Counted from the stretch's first letter, positions 7,201 to 16,907 are shown. The stretch is DNA of 64,000 nucleotides from Streptomyces pactum (GCF_002005225.1 NZ_CP019724.1:5783501-5847500), one strand, 5' to 3'. Numbers and translations are program-made. The notes: generated by a model from the letters alone, not told the origin.

Positions 7201-10200
7201 GTGACACAGCCCGCAGCGCCTGCCTACCTCCGCTTTCCGCACCCGCACGGCGAGTTGGTCGCCTTCACCGCCGAGGACGACGTGTGGCTCGCCCCGCTCG
7301 ACGGCGGCCGGGCCTGGCGGGTCAGCGCCGACAACGTGCCGGTGAACCACCCGCGCATCTCGCCCGACGGCACCACGGTCGCCTGGACCTCCACACGCGA
7401 CGGCGCCCCCGAGGTGCACGTCGCCCCCGCCGACGGCGGCCCCGCCAAGCGCCTCACCCACTGGGGCAGCCTGAAGACCCAGGTACGCGGCTGGACCCCG
7501 GAAGGTCGGGTCCTCGCCCTCAGCACCTACGGTCAGGCCAGCCTGCGCCGAAGCTGGGCCCGCGCCGTCCCGCTCGACGGGGGACCGGCCGCCACCCTGC
7601 CGTACGGGCCCGTCGGCGACGTCGCGTACGGGCCGCGCACCGTGCTGCTGTCCGCGCCGATGGGCCGCGAGGCCGCCTGGTGGAAGCGCTACCGGGGCGG
7701 CACGGCGGGCAAGCTGTGGATCGACGCCGAAGAGGCCGGGGAGGCCGGGGAGTTCACCCGGCTGCACGGCGACCTCGACGGCAACGTCGAGTACCCCTTC
7801 TGGGTCGGCGACCGGATCGCGTTCCTCTCCGACCACGAGGGCACCGGCGCCCTCTACTCCTCCCTCGCCGACGGCTCCGACCTGCGCCGGCACACACCGA
7901 TCGACGGCTTCTACGCCCGGCACGCCGCCACCGACGGCGTCCGCGTCGTCTACTCCTCCGCCGGTGAACTGTGGGTGCTGGACGACCTGGACGGCGCCGA
8001 GCCGCGCCGGCTCGACATCCGCCTCGGCGGCACCCGCGTCGACCTCCAGGCCCACCCCGTCAACGCCGCCCGCTGGTTCGGCTCCGCGTCACCCGACCAC
8101 ACCGCGCGCGGCAGCGCCGTCGCCGTACGCGGTGGCGTGCACTGGGTCACCCACCGCGCCGGACCGGCCCGCGCGCTCGCGGCGACGCCCGGCGTCCGCA
8201 CCCGGCTGCCGCGCACCTTCCGCGCGGACGGCGAGGAGTGGGTGGTGTGGGTGACGGACGCCGAGGGCGACGACGCCCTGGAGTTCGCGCCCGCCACCGG
8301 ACTCGCGCCCGGCGCCACGGCCCGCCGCCTCGCCGCCGGACAGCTCGGCCGGGTGCTCGCCCTCGCCATGGCGCCGGACGGCAGCCGCGCCGCCGTCGCC
8401 TCGCACGACGGGCGGGTGCTGCTCGTCGAGCGGGAGACCGGCGAGGTCCGCGAGGTCGACCGCAGCGACGACGGCGACGCCTCCGGGCTGGTCTTCTCAC
8501 CCGACTCCGCGTGGCTCGCCTGGTCCCACCCCGGCCCCGACCCGTTGCGCCAGCTCAAGCTCGCCAACACCACCGACCTGTCGGTGAGCGAGGCGACCCC
8601 GCTGCGCTTCAAGGACTACTCGCCGGCCTTCACCCTGGACGGCAAGCACCTCGCCTTCCTCTCCACCCGCTCCTTCGACCCGGTCTACGACGAGCACGTC
8701 TTCGACCTGGCCTTCGTCGAGGGCGCCCGCCCGTACCTGATCACGCTGGCCGCGACCACCCCGTCGCCGTTCGGCCCGCAGCGCCACGGCCGGCCCTTCG
8801 AGACCCCGGACCGGGAGGAGACCCCCGACAGCGAGGGCACCCCGACCACCCGGATCGACATCGAGGGCCTCGCCGACCGCATCGTGCCCTTCCCGGTCGA
8901 GGCCGCCCGCTACTCCCGGCTGCGCGCCGCCAAGGACGGCGTCCTGTGGCTGCGCCACCCGGTCACCGGCGTCCTCGGTGCCTCCCGCGCCACCCCGGAC
9001 GACCCCGACCCGCACACCGAGCTGGAGCGCTACGACCTCGCCCAGCAGCGCGTCGAGCACCTCGCCGCCGACGCCGACCACTTCGAGGTCAGCGGCGACG
9101 GCAAGCGGGTGCTGCTGTGGACCGACGGACGCCTCAAGGTCGTCCCCAGTGACCGGCGGGCCTCCGGCGACGAGGACAGCGACACCAACATCACCGTCGA
9201 CCTGAGCCGCGTGCGGCAGACCGTCGACCCGGCCGCCGAGTGGCGGCAGATGTACGACGAGACCGGCCGCATCATGCGGGACCACTTCTGGCGGGCCGAC
9301 ATGAACGGCGTCGACTGGGACGGCGTCCTCGACCGTTACCGGCCCGTCCTCGACCGCCTCGCCACCCACGACGACCTCGTCGACCTCCTCTGGGAGGTGC
9401 ACGGCGAACTCGGCACCTCGCACGCCTACGTCACCCCGCGCGGCGGCCACGGCTCCGGCGCCCGGCAGGGACTGCTCGGCGCCGACCTCTCCCGGCACGA
9501 GGACGGCGCCTGGCGCATCGACCGCGTCCTGCCCTCGGAGACCTCCGACCCCGACGCCCGTTCCCCGCTCGCCGCGCCCGGCGTCGCCGTGCGCGCCGGG
9601 GACGCGATCGTCGCGGTCGCCGGACAGCGCGTCGACCCGGTCACCGGGCCCGGCCCGCTGCTGGTCGGCACGGCGGGCAAGCCGGTCGAGCTGACCATCT
9701 CCCCGTCCGGCGGCGGCGAGCTGCGGCACGCCGTCGTCGTCCCCCTCGCCGACGAGGAGCCCCTGCGCTACCACGCCTGGGTCGCCGACCGCCGCGCCTA
9801 CGTCCACGAGAAGTCCGGCGGCCGGCTCGGCTACCTCCACGTCCCCGACATGCAGGCCCCCGGCTGGGCGCAGATCCACCGCGACCTGCGCGTCGAGGTG
9901 GCCCGGGAGGGCCTGGTCGTCGACGTCCGCGAGAACCGCGGCGGCCACACCTCCCAACTGGTCGTCGAGAAGCTCGCCCGGCGCATCGTCGGCTGGGACC
10001 TGCCGCGCGGCATGCGGCCGGCCAGCTACCCGCTGGACGCGCCCCGGGGCCCGGTCGTCGCCGTCGCCAACGAGTTCTCCGGCTCCGACGGCGACATCGT
10101 CAACGCCGCGATCAAGGCGCTCGGTATCGGTCCGGTCGTCGGCACCCGTACCTGGGGCGGCGTCATCGGCATCGACAGCCGCTACCGCCTGGTCGACGGC

Positions 10201-10407
10201 ACGCTGATCACCCAGCCCAAGTACGCCTTCTGGCTGGAGGGTTACGGCTGGGGCGTGGAGAACCACGGCGTCGACCCCGACGTCGAGGTCCCCCAGCGCC
10301 CGCAGGACCACGCGGCGGGCCGCGATCCCCAACTGGACGAGGCGGTCGGGCTCGCGCTGGCGGCACTGGAGGAGACCCCGGCCAAGACGCCGCCGGCCCT
10401 GCCCTAA
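7201..10407 (+). CDS. Tricorn protease homologue (S41 family)
   Basis: A 1068-residue protein, the length expected for tricorn. The N-terminal two-thirds is beta-propeller repeat sequence (FPHPHGELVAFTAEDDVW, ISPDGTTVAWTS). Then come a helical domain and GTSHAYVTPRGGHG, with Ser740-His741 at the tricorn Ser/His positions. A PDZ-like segment (about 760-850) and the S41 peptidase core follow. Ser962 in SGSDGDIVNAA is the probable nucleophile and Glu1020 in WGVENHG completes the tetrad. Tricorn is a large cytosolic protease working downstream of the proteasome on oligopeptides; Streptomyces homologues are known. The GTG start is preceded by a purine-rich GGGTGAGGGG. Confidence 0.95.
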   Translation: MTQPAAPAYLRFPHPHGELVAFTAEDDVWLAPLDGGRAWRVSADNVPVNHPRISPDGTTVAWTSTRDGAPEVHVAPADGGPAKRLTHWGSLKTQVRGWTPEGRVLALSTYGQASLRRSWARAVPLDGGPAATLPYGPVGDVAYGPRTVLLSAPMGREAAWWKRYRGGTAGKLWIDAEEAGEAGEFTRLHGDLDGNVEYPFWVGDRIAFLSDHEGTGALYSSLADGSDLRRHTPIDGFYARHAATDGVRVVYSSAGELWVLDDLDGAEPRRLDIRLGGTRVDLQAHPVNAARWFGSASPDHTARGSAVAVRGGVHWVTHRAGPARALAATPGVRTRLPRTFRADGEEWVVWVTDAEGDDALEFAPATGLAPGATARRLAAGQLGRVLALAMAPDGSRAAVASHDGRVLLVERETGEVREVDRSDDGDASGLVFSPDSAWLAWSHPGPDPLRQLKLANTTDLSVSEATPLRFKDYSPAFTLDGKHLAFLSTRSFDPVYDEHVFDLAFVEGARPYLITLAATTPSPFGPQRHGRPFETPDREETPDSEGTPTTRIDIEGLADRIVPFPVEAARYSRLRAAKDGVLWLRHPVTGVLGASRATPDDPDPHTELERYDLAQQRVEHLAADADHFEVSGDGKRVLLWTDGRLKVVPSDRRASGDEDSDTNITVDLSRVRQTVDPAAEWRQMYDETGRIMRDHFWRADMNGVDWDGVLDRYRPVLDRLATHDDLVDLLWEVHGELGTSHAYVTPRGGHGSGARQGLLGADLSRHEDGAWRIDRVLPSETSDPDARSPLAAPGVAVRAGDAIVAVAGQRVDPVTGPGPLLVGTAGKPVELTISPSGGGELRHAVVVPLADEEPLRYHAWVADRRAYVHEKSGGRLGYLHVPDMQAPGWAQIHRDLRVEVAREGLVVDVRENRGGHTSQLVVEKLARRIVGWDLPRGMRPASYPLDAPRGPVVAVANEFSGSDGDIVNAAIKALGIGPVVGTRTWGGVIGIDSRYRLVDGTLITQPKYAFWLEGYGWGVENHGVDPDVEVPQRPQDHAAGRDPQLDEAVGLALAALEETPAKTPPALP

Positions 10408-10512
10408 CCGCCGACCCCGCCCAGCCGCCGCGGCGGTGACCCGAGCGCCCGGTGCGCCGGACACCGACCCGGATACGATGCCGTAGAAGATCACCGGCGT
10501 GAGGAGAGCCCC

Positions 10513-10866
10513 ATGACAGGGGAACCACGGGACGACTGCCTGTTCTGCAAGATCGTCGCAGGTCAGATCCCCGCGACGATCGTCCGCGAGACGGACACGA
10601 CCGTCGCCTTCCGGGACATCAACCCGCAGGCACCCACCCACGTGCTGGTGATCCCCAAGGCCCACTACCGGGACGCCGCCGCCCTCGCCGAAGGCGCCCC
10701 GGAACTCGCCGCGGACGTGCTGCGCGAGACCCGGGCGGTCGCCGAGCAGGAGCAACTGGACAGTTACCGCACCATCTTCAACACCGGCAGCGGCGCGGGC
10801 CAGACCGTCTGGCACACCCACGCCCACGTCCTCGGCGGCCGCGGCCTCGAATGGCCCCCCGGCTAG
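10513..10866 (+). CDS. HIT-family nucleotide-binding protein
   Basis: A 117-residue histidine-triad protein. It begins with [14 protein letters not shown], typical of the Hint/PKCI branch, and ends with the diagnostic [10 protein letters not shown], whose histidines form the nucleotidyl-transfer site. Hint proteins hydrolyse AMP-lysine or other adenosine phosphoramidates. GAGGAGAGCCCC precedes the ATG. The RNase Z gene starts 8 bp after this stop codon, so the two are probably one transcript. Confidence 0.95.
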   Translation: MTGEPRDDCLFCKIVAGQIPATIVRETDTTVAFRDINPQAPTHVLVIPKAHYRDAAALAEGAPELAADVLRETRAVAEQEQLDSYRTIFNTGSGAGQTVWHTHAHVLGGRGLEWPPG

Positions 10867-10873
10867 GCGTCCC

Positions 10874-11779
10874 GTGTCCGTACGCGAACTCGTGGTCCTC
10901 GGCACCGCCAGCCAGGTCCCGACCCGGCACCGCAACCACAACGGCTACCTGCTGCGCTGGGACGGCGAGGGCATCCTGTTCGACCCCGGCGAGGGCACGC
11001 AGCGCCAGATGCTGCGCGCCGGGGTCGCCGCCCATGACCTGAACCGGATCTGCGTCACGCACTTCCACGGCGACCACAGCCTCGGCCTGGCCGGCGTCAT
11101 CCAGCGCATCAACCTCGACCAGGTGCCGCACGAGGTCACCGCCCACTACCCGCGCTCCGGCCGGCGCTTCTTCGAGCGACTGCGGTACGCCACCGCCTAC
11201 CGCGAGACGGTCGCCCTCACCGAGGCCCCGGTCGCCACGGACGGGCCCCTGGCCGTCACCCCCGCCTACACCCTGGACGCCCGCAAGCTCTCCCACCCCG
11301 TCGAGTCCTACGGCTACCGCCTCACCGAGCCCGACGGCCGCCGCATGCTGCCCGAACGCCTCGCCGCGCACGGCATCGAGGGCCCCGACGTGGGCCGCGT
11401 CCAGCGCGAGGGCTCGCTGAACGGCGTCCCGCTCGACGAGGTCAGCGAGATCCGGCGCGGCCAGCGGTTCGCGTTCGTCATGGACACCCGGCTGTGCGAG
11501 GGCGTGCACGCGCTCGCCGAAGGCTGCGACCTGCTGGTCATCGAGTCCACGTTCCTCGACGAGGACGAGGCGCTCGCCACCGACCACGGCCACCTCACCG
11601 CCGGCCAGGCGGCGCGGGTCGCCCGGGACGCGGGCGTACGGCACCTGGTCCTGACGCACTTCAGCCAGCGCTACCCGGATCCGGAGGAGTTCGAGCGGCA
11701 GGCCCGGGCGGCCGGCTACGACGGTGAGCTGACCGTGGCCCACGACCTGCTGAGAGTCCCGGTTCCGAAACGCCGGTAA
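10874..11779 (+). CDS. rnz: Ribonuclease Z
   Basis: A 301-residue metallo-beta-lactamase-fold protein with the RNase Z pattern: [20 protein letters not shown] at the N-terminus, [10 protein letters not shown] as the zinc-ligand motif (about residues 60-69), DTR in place of the later aspartate ligand, and a C-terminal [10 protein letters not shown] histidine. RNase Z trims tRNA 3' trailers endonucleolytically. GTG start, 8 bp after the HIT gene. The deaminase gene begins 20 bp downstream, so HIT-rnz-deaminase probably forms one operon. Confidence 0.9.
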   Translation: MSVRELVVLGTASQVPTRHRNHNGYLLRWDGEGILFDPGEGTQRQMLRAGVAAHDLNRICVTHFHGDHSLGLAGVIQRINLDQVPHEVTAHYPRSGRRFFERLRYATAYRETVALTEAPVATDGPLAVTPAYTLDARKLSHPVESYGYRLTEPDGRRMLPERLAAHGIEGPDVGRVQREGSLNGVPLDEVSEIRRGQRFAFVMDTRLCEGVHALAEGCDLLVIESTFLDEDEALATDHGHLTAGQAARVARDAGVRHLVLTHFSQRYPDPEEFERQARAAGYDGELTVAHDLLRVPVPKRR

Positions 11780-11799
11780 GACGGTCGTACGATTCTCTG

Positions 11800-12798
11800 A
11801 TGCCCCTGCCCAAAGCTGAACTGCACCTCCACATCGAAGGCACCCTGGAACCCGAGCTGGCCTTCGAGCTGGCCGCCCGCAACGGCGTGTCCCTGCCCTA
11901 CGCGGACACGGACGCGCTGCGCGAGGCGTACCGGTTCGAGGACCTCCAGTCCTTCCTGAACCTGTACTACGAGCTCATGGCCGTCCTGCGCACCGAGCGG
12001 GACTTCGCGGACCTCGCGAACGCCTACCTCGCCCGCGCCGCCGCGCAGGGCGTGCGGCACGCGGAGATCTTCTTCGACCCGCAGGCGCACCTCGCCCGGG
12101 GCGTGGAGATGGGCACGGTCGTGGAGGGGCTGTGGCGGGCGCTGAGCACCAGCCGCGAGAACCACGGGGTCTCCACCCGGCTGATCATGTGCTTCCTGCG
12201 CGACGAGTCCGCCGAGTCGGCGCTGGCCACCCTGGACGCCGCGAAGCCGTACCTCGACCGCATCACCGGCGTCGGCCTGGACTCGGCCGAGGTCGGCCAC
12301 CCGCCGGTCGAGTTCCGCGAGGTGTACGAGGCCGCCGCCGCCCTCGGCCTGCGCCGGGTCGCGCACGCGGGCGAGGAGGGGCCGCCGGAGTACGTCACCG
12401 AGGCCCTGGACGTCCTGGGCGTCGAGCGGATCGACCACGGCCTGCGCTCGGTGGAGGATGCGGCGCTGGTCGAGCGGCTGGTGCGCGAGCGCGTCCCGCT
12501 GACCCTGTGCCCGCTGTCCAACGTACGGCTGCGCACGGTCGACACCCTCGCCGACCACCCGCTGCCCGCGATGCTCGACGCCGGGCTGATGTGCACGGTC
12601 AACAGCGACGACCCGGCCTACTTCGGCGGCTACGCGGGCGACAACTTCGACGCCGTACGCCAGGCCCTCGGTCTCACCGAGGAGCGGCTGCGGGAGCTGG
12701 CCCGCAACTCCTTCCTCGCCTCCTTCCTGGAGGACGACGAGGAACTGCGGGCGCGCTGCCTCGCCGAGGTCGAGGCCTACGAGTTCCCGTCCGCCTAG
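11800..12798 (+). CDS. add: Adenosine/adenine deaminase
   Basis: A 332-residue amidohydrolase with AELHLHIEGT (zinc ligands His9 and His11), AHAGEEGPPEY, RIDHGLRS, PLTLCPLSN and NSDDPAYFGGY. HAGEEGP with VNSDDPAYFGGY is the version I associate with the adenine aminohydrolase branch, while adenosine deaminases more often have HAGE followed by a TDDP; the substrate is therefore more likely adenine, though this is inference. Either way it deaminates a purine in salvage. It lies 20 bp after rnz on the same strand. Confidence 0.85.
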   Translation: MPLPKAELHLHIEGTLEPELAFELAARNGVSLPYADTDALREAYRFEDLQSFLNLYYELMAVLRTERDFADLANAYLARAAAQGVRHAEIFFDPQAHLARGVEMGTVVEGLWRALSTSRENHGVSTRLIMCFLRDESAESALATLDAAKPYLDRITGVGLDSAEVGHPPVEFREVYEAAAALGLRRVAHAGEEGPPEYVTEALDVLGVERIDHGLRSVEDAALVERLVRERVPLTLCPLSNVRLRTVDTLADHPLPAMLDAGLMCTVNSDDPAYFGGYAGDNFDAVRQALGLTEERLRELARNSFLASFLEDDEELRARCLAEVEAYEFPSA

Positions 12799-13256
12799 GC
12801 GTACCGACCCAGGCGTACCGACTCGGCGTACCGCGTAGAGGCCCCCGTAGGAAGGGGACCGCGCAGGAGGGGAACCGCGCAGGACTCAGCCCGTCCCGGC
12901 CCCCGGTGTGGCCGCCGCCGACCGGGGCCCGCCGTCTCGTAGGCGTGCCGGACCGGGCCGGCCCGGGCCTCCACGTCGATCTCCACGCCCGGCTGCTCCG
13001 TGGCCCCGACCTCGGGCACGGCACCGCTGGGCGTGCCGGTGGCGGCGGCGACCAGGGCGGCCGGGGTGCCGCCGCGGCGGCGGATCGCGCCGGGCAGCAG
13101 CGGGCGTCCTCCGGTGTGCAGGGCGACGGCGGTCATCGGTACGGCGACCAGCAGCAGACCGGCACCGAGGGCCTGACGGCCACCGGCCCGGACGCCGCCG
13201 CCCCGTCCCCGGCGTGGTGCACACTGGCGGGGTCCGCACCATGCCAGGGAGCGCAC
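12795..13256 (-). CDS. Possible small membrane-anchored protein
   Basis: The gap between the deaminase and the kinase gene contains a leftward frame whose middle (about 12870-13190) has very GC-rich third codon positions and encodes a hydrophobic segment, ALGAGLLLVAVPMTAVALH, then an Ala/Pro/Glu-rich segment (VEIDVEARAGPVRHAYET). The only standard in-frame start is a GTG at 13256, two bases from the divergent kinase start, and codon use there is poor, so the true start is doubtful. The end is also poor and overlaps the deaminase stop. It may be a real but mis-bounded gene or a decayed one; no family recognised. Confidence 0.35.
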   Translation of the reverse strand: MRSLAWCGPRQCAPRRGRGGGVRAGGRQALGAGLLLVAVPMTAVALHTGGRPLLPGAIRRRGGTPAALVAAATGTPSGAVPEVGATEQPGVEIDVEARAGPVRHAYETAGPGRRRPHRGPGRAESCAVPLLRGPLPTGASTRYAESVRLGRYA

Positions 13257-13257
13257 C

Positions 13258-14448
13258 GTGACAGCGTCCACCGTGTCCACCGCGTCCGACGTGCCCGCCA
13301 TGCCCGTCATGCCGGCCGACGAGAGAACACACCGCCACGCCCACGTCCCGGACGAGGCACCGCACCGCCACGCCCAGGTCGATCCCCTCGCCGCCCTGCG
13401 CACACCGCAGGACCCGCCCTGGGACGTGTATCTGACCGGCACCGTCTTCCTCGACGTCGTCTTCACGGGGCTCGACTCCGCCCCGGTGCGCGGGACCGAG
13501 TCCTGGGCACGCGGGATGGGGTCGAGCCCGGGCGGCATCGCCAACATGGCGACCGCGCTGGCCCGCCTGGGCCTGCGCACCTCGCTGGCCGCGGCCTTCG
13601 GCGACGACCACTACGGCGACTACTGCTGGGACGCCCTCTCCCAGGGCGAGGGCATCGATCTGAGCCCCTCGCGCACCGTGCCCGGCTGGCACTCGCCGGT
13701 GACGGTCTCGATGGCGTACGAGGGGGAGCGCACGATGGTCTCCCACGGCCACGAGCCGCCGCCCGAGGAACCGACCCCCGACTGCCCGCCCCGCGCCCGT
13801 GCCGCCGTCGCCTCCCTCACGCCCGGCGTCCGCGCCCCCTGGATCGCCCAGGCCGCCGGGCGCGGCACCCGCGTCTTCGCCGACGTCGGCTGGGACGACA
13901 CCGGTGCCTGGGACCTGGCCGGGCTGCCCGACCTCGCGCACTGCGAGGCGTTCCTGCCGAACGCGGAGGAGGCCATGCGCTACACGGGCGCCGGCTGCCC
14001 CCGGGCCGCCGCGCACGCCCTGACCGAGCACGTGCCGCTCGCCGTGGTCACCCTCGGCGCGGACGGCGCGTACGCGGTGGACCGGCGTACCGGGGAGAGC
14101 GCCGAGGTCCCGGCCATCGAGGTCGAGGCCCTGGACCCGACCGGCGCCGGGGACGTCTTCGTCGCCGGGTTCGTCACCGGCACGCTGGCCGGCTGGCCGC
14201 TGGCCGACCGCCTCGCCTTCGCCGGCCTGACCGCCGCCCTCTCCGTCCAGGAGTTCGGCGGCTCCCTGTCGGCGCCCGGCTGGTGCGAGATCGCCACCTG
14301 GTGGCGCAAGGTCCAGTCGGTCCGGGAGCAGGATCCGACGGCCCTGCGGCGCTACGCGTTCCTCGCGGACCTGGTACCGGACGACCTGGTGGCCCCGTGG
14401 CCGCTGCGCCGCGCGGTCCCGACCATCGGCTTCCGCCCCCCGGCCTGA
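13258..14448 (+). CDS. PfkB-family carbohydrate kinase
   Basis: A 396-residue protein. The first ~55 residues are low-complexity and His-rich (THRHAHVPDEAPHRHAQ). The ribokinase fold follows: WDVYLTGTVFLDVVF, SSPGGIANMATALARLGL for sugar binding, and DPTGAGDVFVAGF near residue 300, the PfkB signature 2 with the catalytic aspartate. The phosphorylated substrate (sugar or nucleoside) cannot be told from sequence. The GTG at 13258 is the upstream limit; a later start is possible because the His-rich leader is not part of the fold. It converges on era. Confidence 0.85.
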   Translation: MTASTVSTASDVPAMPVMPADERTHRHAHVPDEAPHRHAQVDPLAALRTPQDPPWDVYLTGTVFLDVVFTGLDSAPVRGTESWARGMGSSPGGIANMATALARLGLRTSLAAAFGDDHYGDYCWDALSQGEGIDLSPSRTVPGWHSPVTVSMAYEGERTMVSHGHEPPPEEPTPDCPPRARAAVASLTPGVRAPWIAQAAGRGTRVFADVGWDDTGAWDLAGLPDLAHCEAFLPNAEEAMRYTGAGCPRAAAHALTEHVPLAVVTLGADGAYAVDRRTGESAEVPAIEVEALDPTGAGDVFVAGFVTGTLAGWPLADRLAFAGLTAALSVQEFGGSLSAPGWCEIATWWRKVQSVREQDPTALRRYAFLADLVPDDLVAPWPLRRAVPTIGFRPPA

Positions 14449-14494
14449 CCGGGCAGGGCCCCGGGAGCGCCGCCGAAAAGGCCGCCGGAAGGGT

Positions 14495-15457
14495 TCAGAA
14501 CCCGAGTCGCCGAAGTTGCTTCGGGTCGCGCTGCCAGTCCTTGGCGACCTTGACGTGCAGGTCCAGGAAGACGGGGGTACCGAGCAGGGCCTCGATCTGC
14601 TTGCGGGACTTGATGCCGACGTCCTTGAGGCGCTTGCCCTTGGGGCCGATGATGATGCCCTTCTGGCTGGGACGCTCGATGAAGACGTTGGCGTGGATGT
14701 CCAGCAGCGGCTTGTCGGCGGGACGGTCCTCGCGCGGGAGCATCTCCTCGACGACCACCGCGATGGAGTGCGGCAGCTCGTCCCGGACGCCCTCCAGCGC
14801 GGCCTCCCGGATCAGCTCCGCGACCATGACCTGCTCGGGCTCGTCGGTCAGGTCGCCCTCGGGGTAGAGCGTCGGGCCCTCGGGCAGCAGCGGGATCAGC
14901 AGGTCCGCGAGCAGGTCCACCTGCTCGTTCCCGGTCGCCGACACCGGCACGATCTCCGCCCAGGTGATCCCCAGCTCCTGGCCGAGCTGGTCGATCGCGA
15001 TGAGCTGCTCGGCCAGCGTCTTGGAGTCCACCAGGTCGGTCTTGGTGACGATCGCGACCTTCGGGGTCTTCTTGATCCCCGCCAGTTCCTTGGCGATGAA
15101 GCGGTCCCCGGGGCCCAGCTTCTCGTTGGCCGGCAGGCAGAAACCGATGACGTCCACCTCGGCCCACGTCGTCCGCACGACGTCGTTGAGCCGCTCGCCC
15201 AGCAGTGTGCGCGGCTTGTGCAGCCCCGGGGTGTCCACCAGGATGAGCTGTGCCTCCGGGCGGTGCACGATGCCCCGCACGGTGTGCCGGGTCGTCTGCG
15301 GACGGTTCGAGGTGATCGCCACCTTCTGCCCGACCAGAGCGTTCGTGAGGGTGGACTTGCCCGCGTTGGGACGGCCCACGAAGCAGGCGAAACCGGCCCT
15401 GTGGACAGCCTCGGCCGACTCTTCGGATGACTGGGTACGAACGCTCATGGCGCCCAT
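14495..15457 (-). CDS. era: GTPase Era
   Basis: A 320-residue TRAFAC GTPase. G1 is GRPNAGKST (about 28-36), G3 is DTPGLH (75-80), G4 is TKTD (138-141), and the C-terminal KH domain contains IIIGPKGKRLKDVG, the RNA-binding loop. Era binds the 3' end of 16S rRNA in 30S assembly. The ATG at 15457 or that at 15448 could be the start (MGAMSV). The gene leads the leftward block that includes ybeY and phoH, matching the conserved actinobacterial neighbourhood, but here an XRE/MFS pair separates era and its deaminase-like neighbour from the rest. Confidence 0.97.
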   Translation of the reverse strand: MGAMSVRTQSSEESAEAVHRAGFACFVGRPNAGKSTLTNALVGQKVAITSNRPQTTRHTVRGIVHRPEAQLILVDTPGLHKPRTLLGERLNDVVRTTWAEVDVIGFCLPANEKLGPGDRFIAKELAGIKKTPKVAIVTKTDLVDSKTLAEQLIAIDQLGQELGITWAEIVPVSATGNEQVDLLADLLIPLLPEGPTLYPEGDLTDEPEQVMVAELIREAALEGVRDELPHSIAVVVEEMLPREDRPADKPLLDIHANVFIERPSQKGIIIGPKGKRLKDVGIKSRKQIEALLGTPVFLDLHVKVAKDWQRDPKQLRRLGF

Positions 15458-15518
15458 TGTCCCTGATCCCCGGAGCCCCGCCGTACCACGGTCGCCCGAC
15501 GGGCCCGCGACGCCCGGG

Positions 15519-15872
15519 TCAGCCCGCGCTCACCGTGTCGCGCACGGTGCCGTCCGGGCCCGCGACGAGAACCGGCGTCCCGGGACCGCCCAGGTCCCGT
15601 ACCGCCGCCCGGTCCTCCTCCGACGCCGACTCCGCCTCCGTCACCACGGCCGCCGCCTCCAGCGACCGGGCGCCGGACGCCACCGCCATCGCCACCGCCG
15701 TCCGCAGCGCGCTGAGCTTCAGCGAGTCCAGGCCGACGGTCCCGGCGACATACGTACGGCCGGTCTCGTCGCGTACGGCCGCGCCCTCGGGCACGCCGTT
15801 GCGGGCCCGTGCGGAACGGGCCAGGGTGACGATCTTGCGGTCCTCGGGATCGAGGGCGGGAGTCTCGGTCAT
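15519..15872 (-). CDS. Cytidine deaminase-like protein lacking zinc ligands
   Basis: A 117-residue protein aligned by position and pattern with the cytidine deaminase gene that usually precedes era in actinobacteria (VTLARSARARNGVPEGAAVRD, then TYVAGTVGLDSLKLSALRTA). The diagnostic HAE and PCxxC zinc-ligand motifs are absent: the place where HAE should be reads LSALRTAVAMAVASG, and no cysteine is present anywhere. It is therefore unlikely to be a deaminase and more likely keeps only the fold, perhaps as a partner or sensor. It ends 61 bp upstream of era on the same strand. Confidence 0.8.
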   Translation of the reverse strand: MTETPALDPEDRKIVTLARSARARNGVPEGAAVRDETGRTYVAGTVGLDSLKLSALRTAVAMAVASGARSLEAAAVVTEAESASEEDRAAVRDLGGPGTPVLVAGPDGTVRDTVSAG

Positions 15873-15909
15873 GAGGCGAGCATACGTAGCCCCGCCGACC
15901 GCCGGCCGA

Positions 15910-16803
15910 TCACCCCGCCACCGGGTACATCGCCCCGCGCCGGCCCTCCGGCGAGGCCAGCCACTCCAGCTTCGCCGCGCTGTTCGCCTCGTCCAGCGGC
16001 GTGTGCAGCACGATGGTCAGATCGGGCCGCGCGGGCACCTTCAGCGCCGTCGACTCCAGGCTGAGCAGCCCGACCAGCGGGTGGTCCAGCTCCTTGCGGA
16101 TCTGCCCGGCGTCCTCGATGTCCCGCTCCTCCCACAGCGCCGCGAACTGGGCGCTGGCCTCCTTCAGGTCGGCCAGCACCTGCTGGAACCCCTCGTCATC
16201 CGGGTTGGCCGCGCAGGTGGCCCGGAACTGGGCGACGACCGTGCGCGCGTTCTCCTCCCAACTGCGGGCGCGGGCCCGGTACAGCGGGTCGGTGAAGAAG
16301 TCGACGATGCAGTTCCACGTCGTCCCGGGCCGCATGCCCAGCACCGTCGCCGCCGCGTCGTTGTACATCACGCAGTTGTAGTACCGGTCCATGATGTGCG
16401 CCGGATACGGCATCCACGTGTCGATCAGCCGCCGCAGCCCCTCGCACATGTCCCGCTTCGCCGGCTCCACCTCGGGCGCGGGCGGGTTCAGCCCGGCCAG
16501 CACGTACAGATGGCGGCGTTCGGCGTTGCTGAGCCGCAGCACCCGGGCCACGGAGTCCAGGACCTGCGGGGACACGGAGATGTCGCGGCCCTGCTCCAGC
16601 CACTGGTACCAGGAGGCGCCCACCCCCGCGAGCACGGCCACCTCCTCGCGGCGCAGCCCCGGCGTCCGGCGCCGTGCCCCGCCGTCCGGCAGACCGACGT
16701 CGGCGGGGGAGACCCGGGCCCGCCGGCTCATCAGGAACTCCCGCAGCTCACTGCGGCGACGGTCCCTGCCCACCGCCCCGGCCCTCACGATCACGTCCGG
16801 CAC
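15910..16803 (-). CDS. XRE-family regulator with MmyB-like ligand domain
   Basis: A 297-residue regulator. The N-terminal helix-turn-helix has RRRTPGLRREEVAVLAGVG followed by SWYQWLEQGRDISVS, the characteristic actinobacterial form. The C-terminal half (YYNCVMYNDAAATVLG, then ENARTVVAQFRATCAAN) is the MmyB-like PAS-type domain, which binds small or fatty-acyl ligands in studied members. I used the GTG at 16803; a slightly later GTG is also possible. It is divergent from the MFS gene at 16908, and the shared intergenic region has a 14-bp palindrome, so it probably regulates the transporter and itself. A paralogous pair lies at 55.8-58.3 kb. Confidence 0.85.
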   Translation of the reverse strand: MPDVIVRAGAVGRDRRRSELREFLMSRRARVSPADVGLPDGGARRRTPGLRREEVAVLAGVGASWYQWLEQGRDISVSPQVLDSVARVLRLSNAERRHLYVLAGLNPPAPEVEPAKRDMCEGLRRLIDTWMPYPAHIMDRYYNCVMYNDAAATVLGMRPGTTWNCIVDFFTDPLYRARARSWEENARTVVAQFRATCAANPDDEGFQQVLADLKEASAQFAALWEERDIEDAGQIRKELDHPLVGLLSLESTALKVPARPDLTIVLHTPLDEANSAAKLEWLASPEGRRGAMYPVAG

Positions 16804-16839
16804 GTACGTACTCCCCCCGGTGGCCCCGCTGGTGGTGGC

Positions 16840-16853
16840 TGGTGGCGCCACCA
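16840..16853. promoter_or_regulatory. Candidate operator: 14-bp perfect palindrome between XRE and MFS genes
   Basis: TGGTGGCGCCACCA is fully self-complementary and lies in the 104-bp divergent promoter region. Its place suggests a binding site for the XRE regulator. No footprint evidence; inference only. Confidence 0.5.
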
Positions 16854-16907
16854 CCAGGACAACTTGCCGCTCCCCACGCCTATTCCGGGGCCCGCAGGCT
16901 CCTGTCC

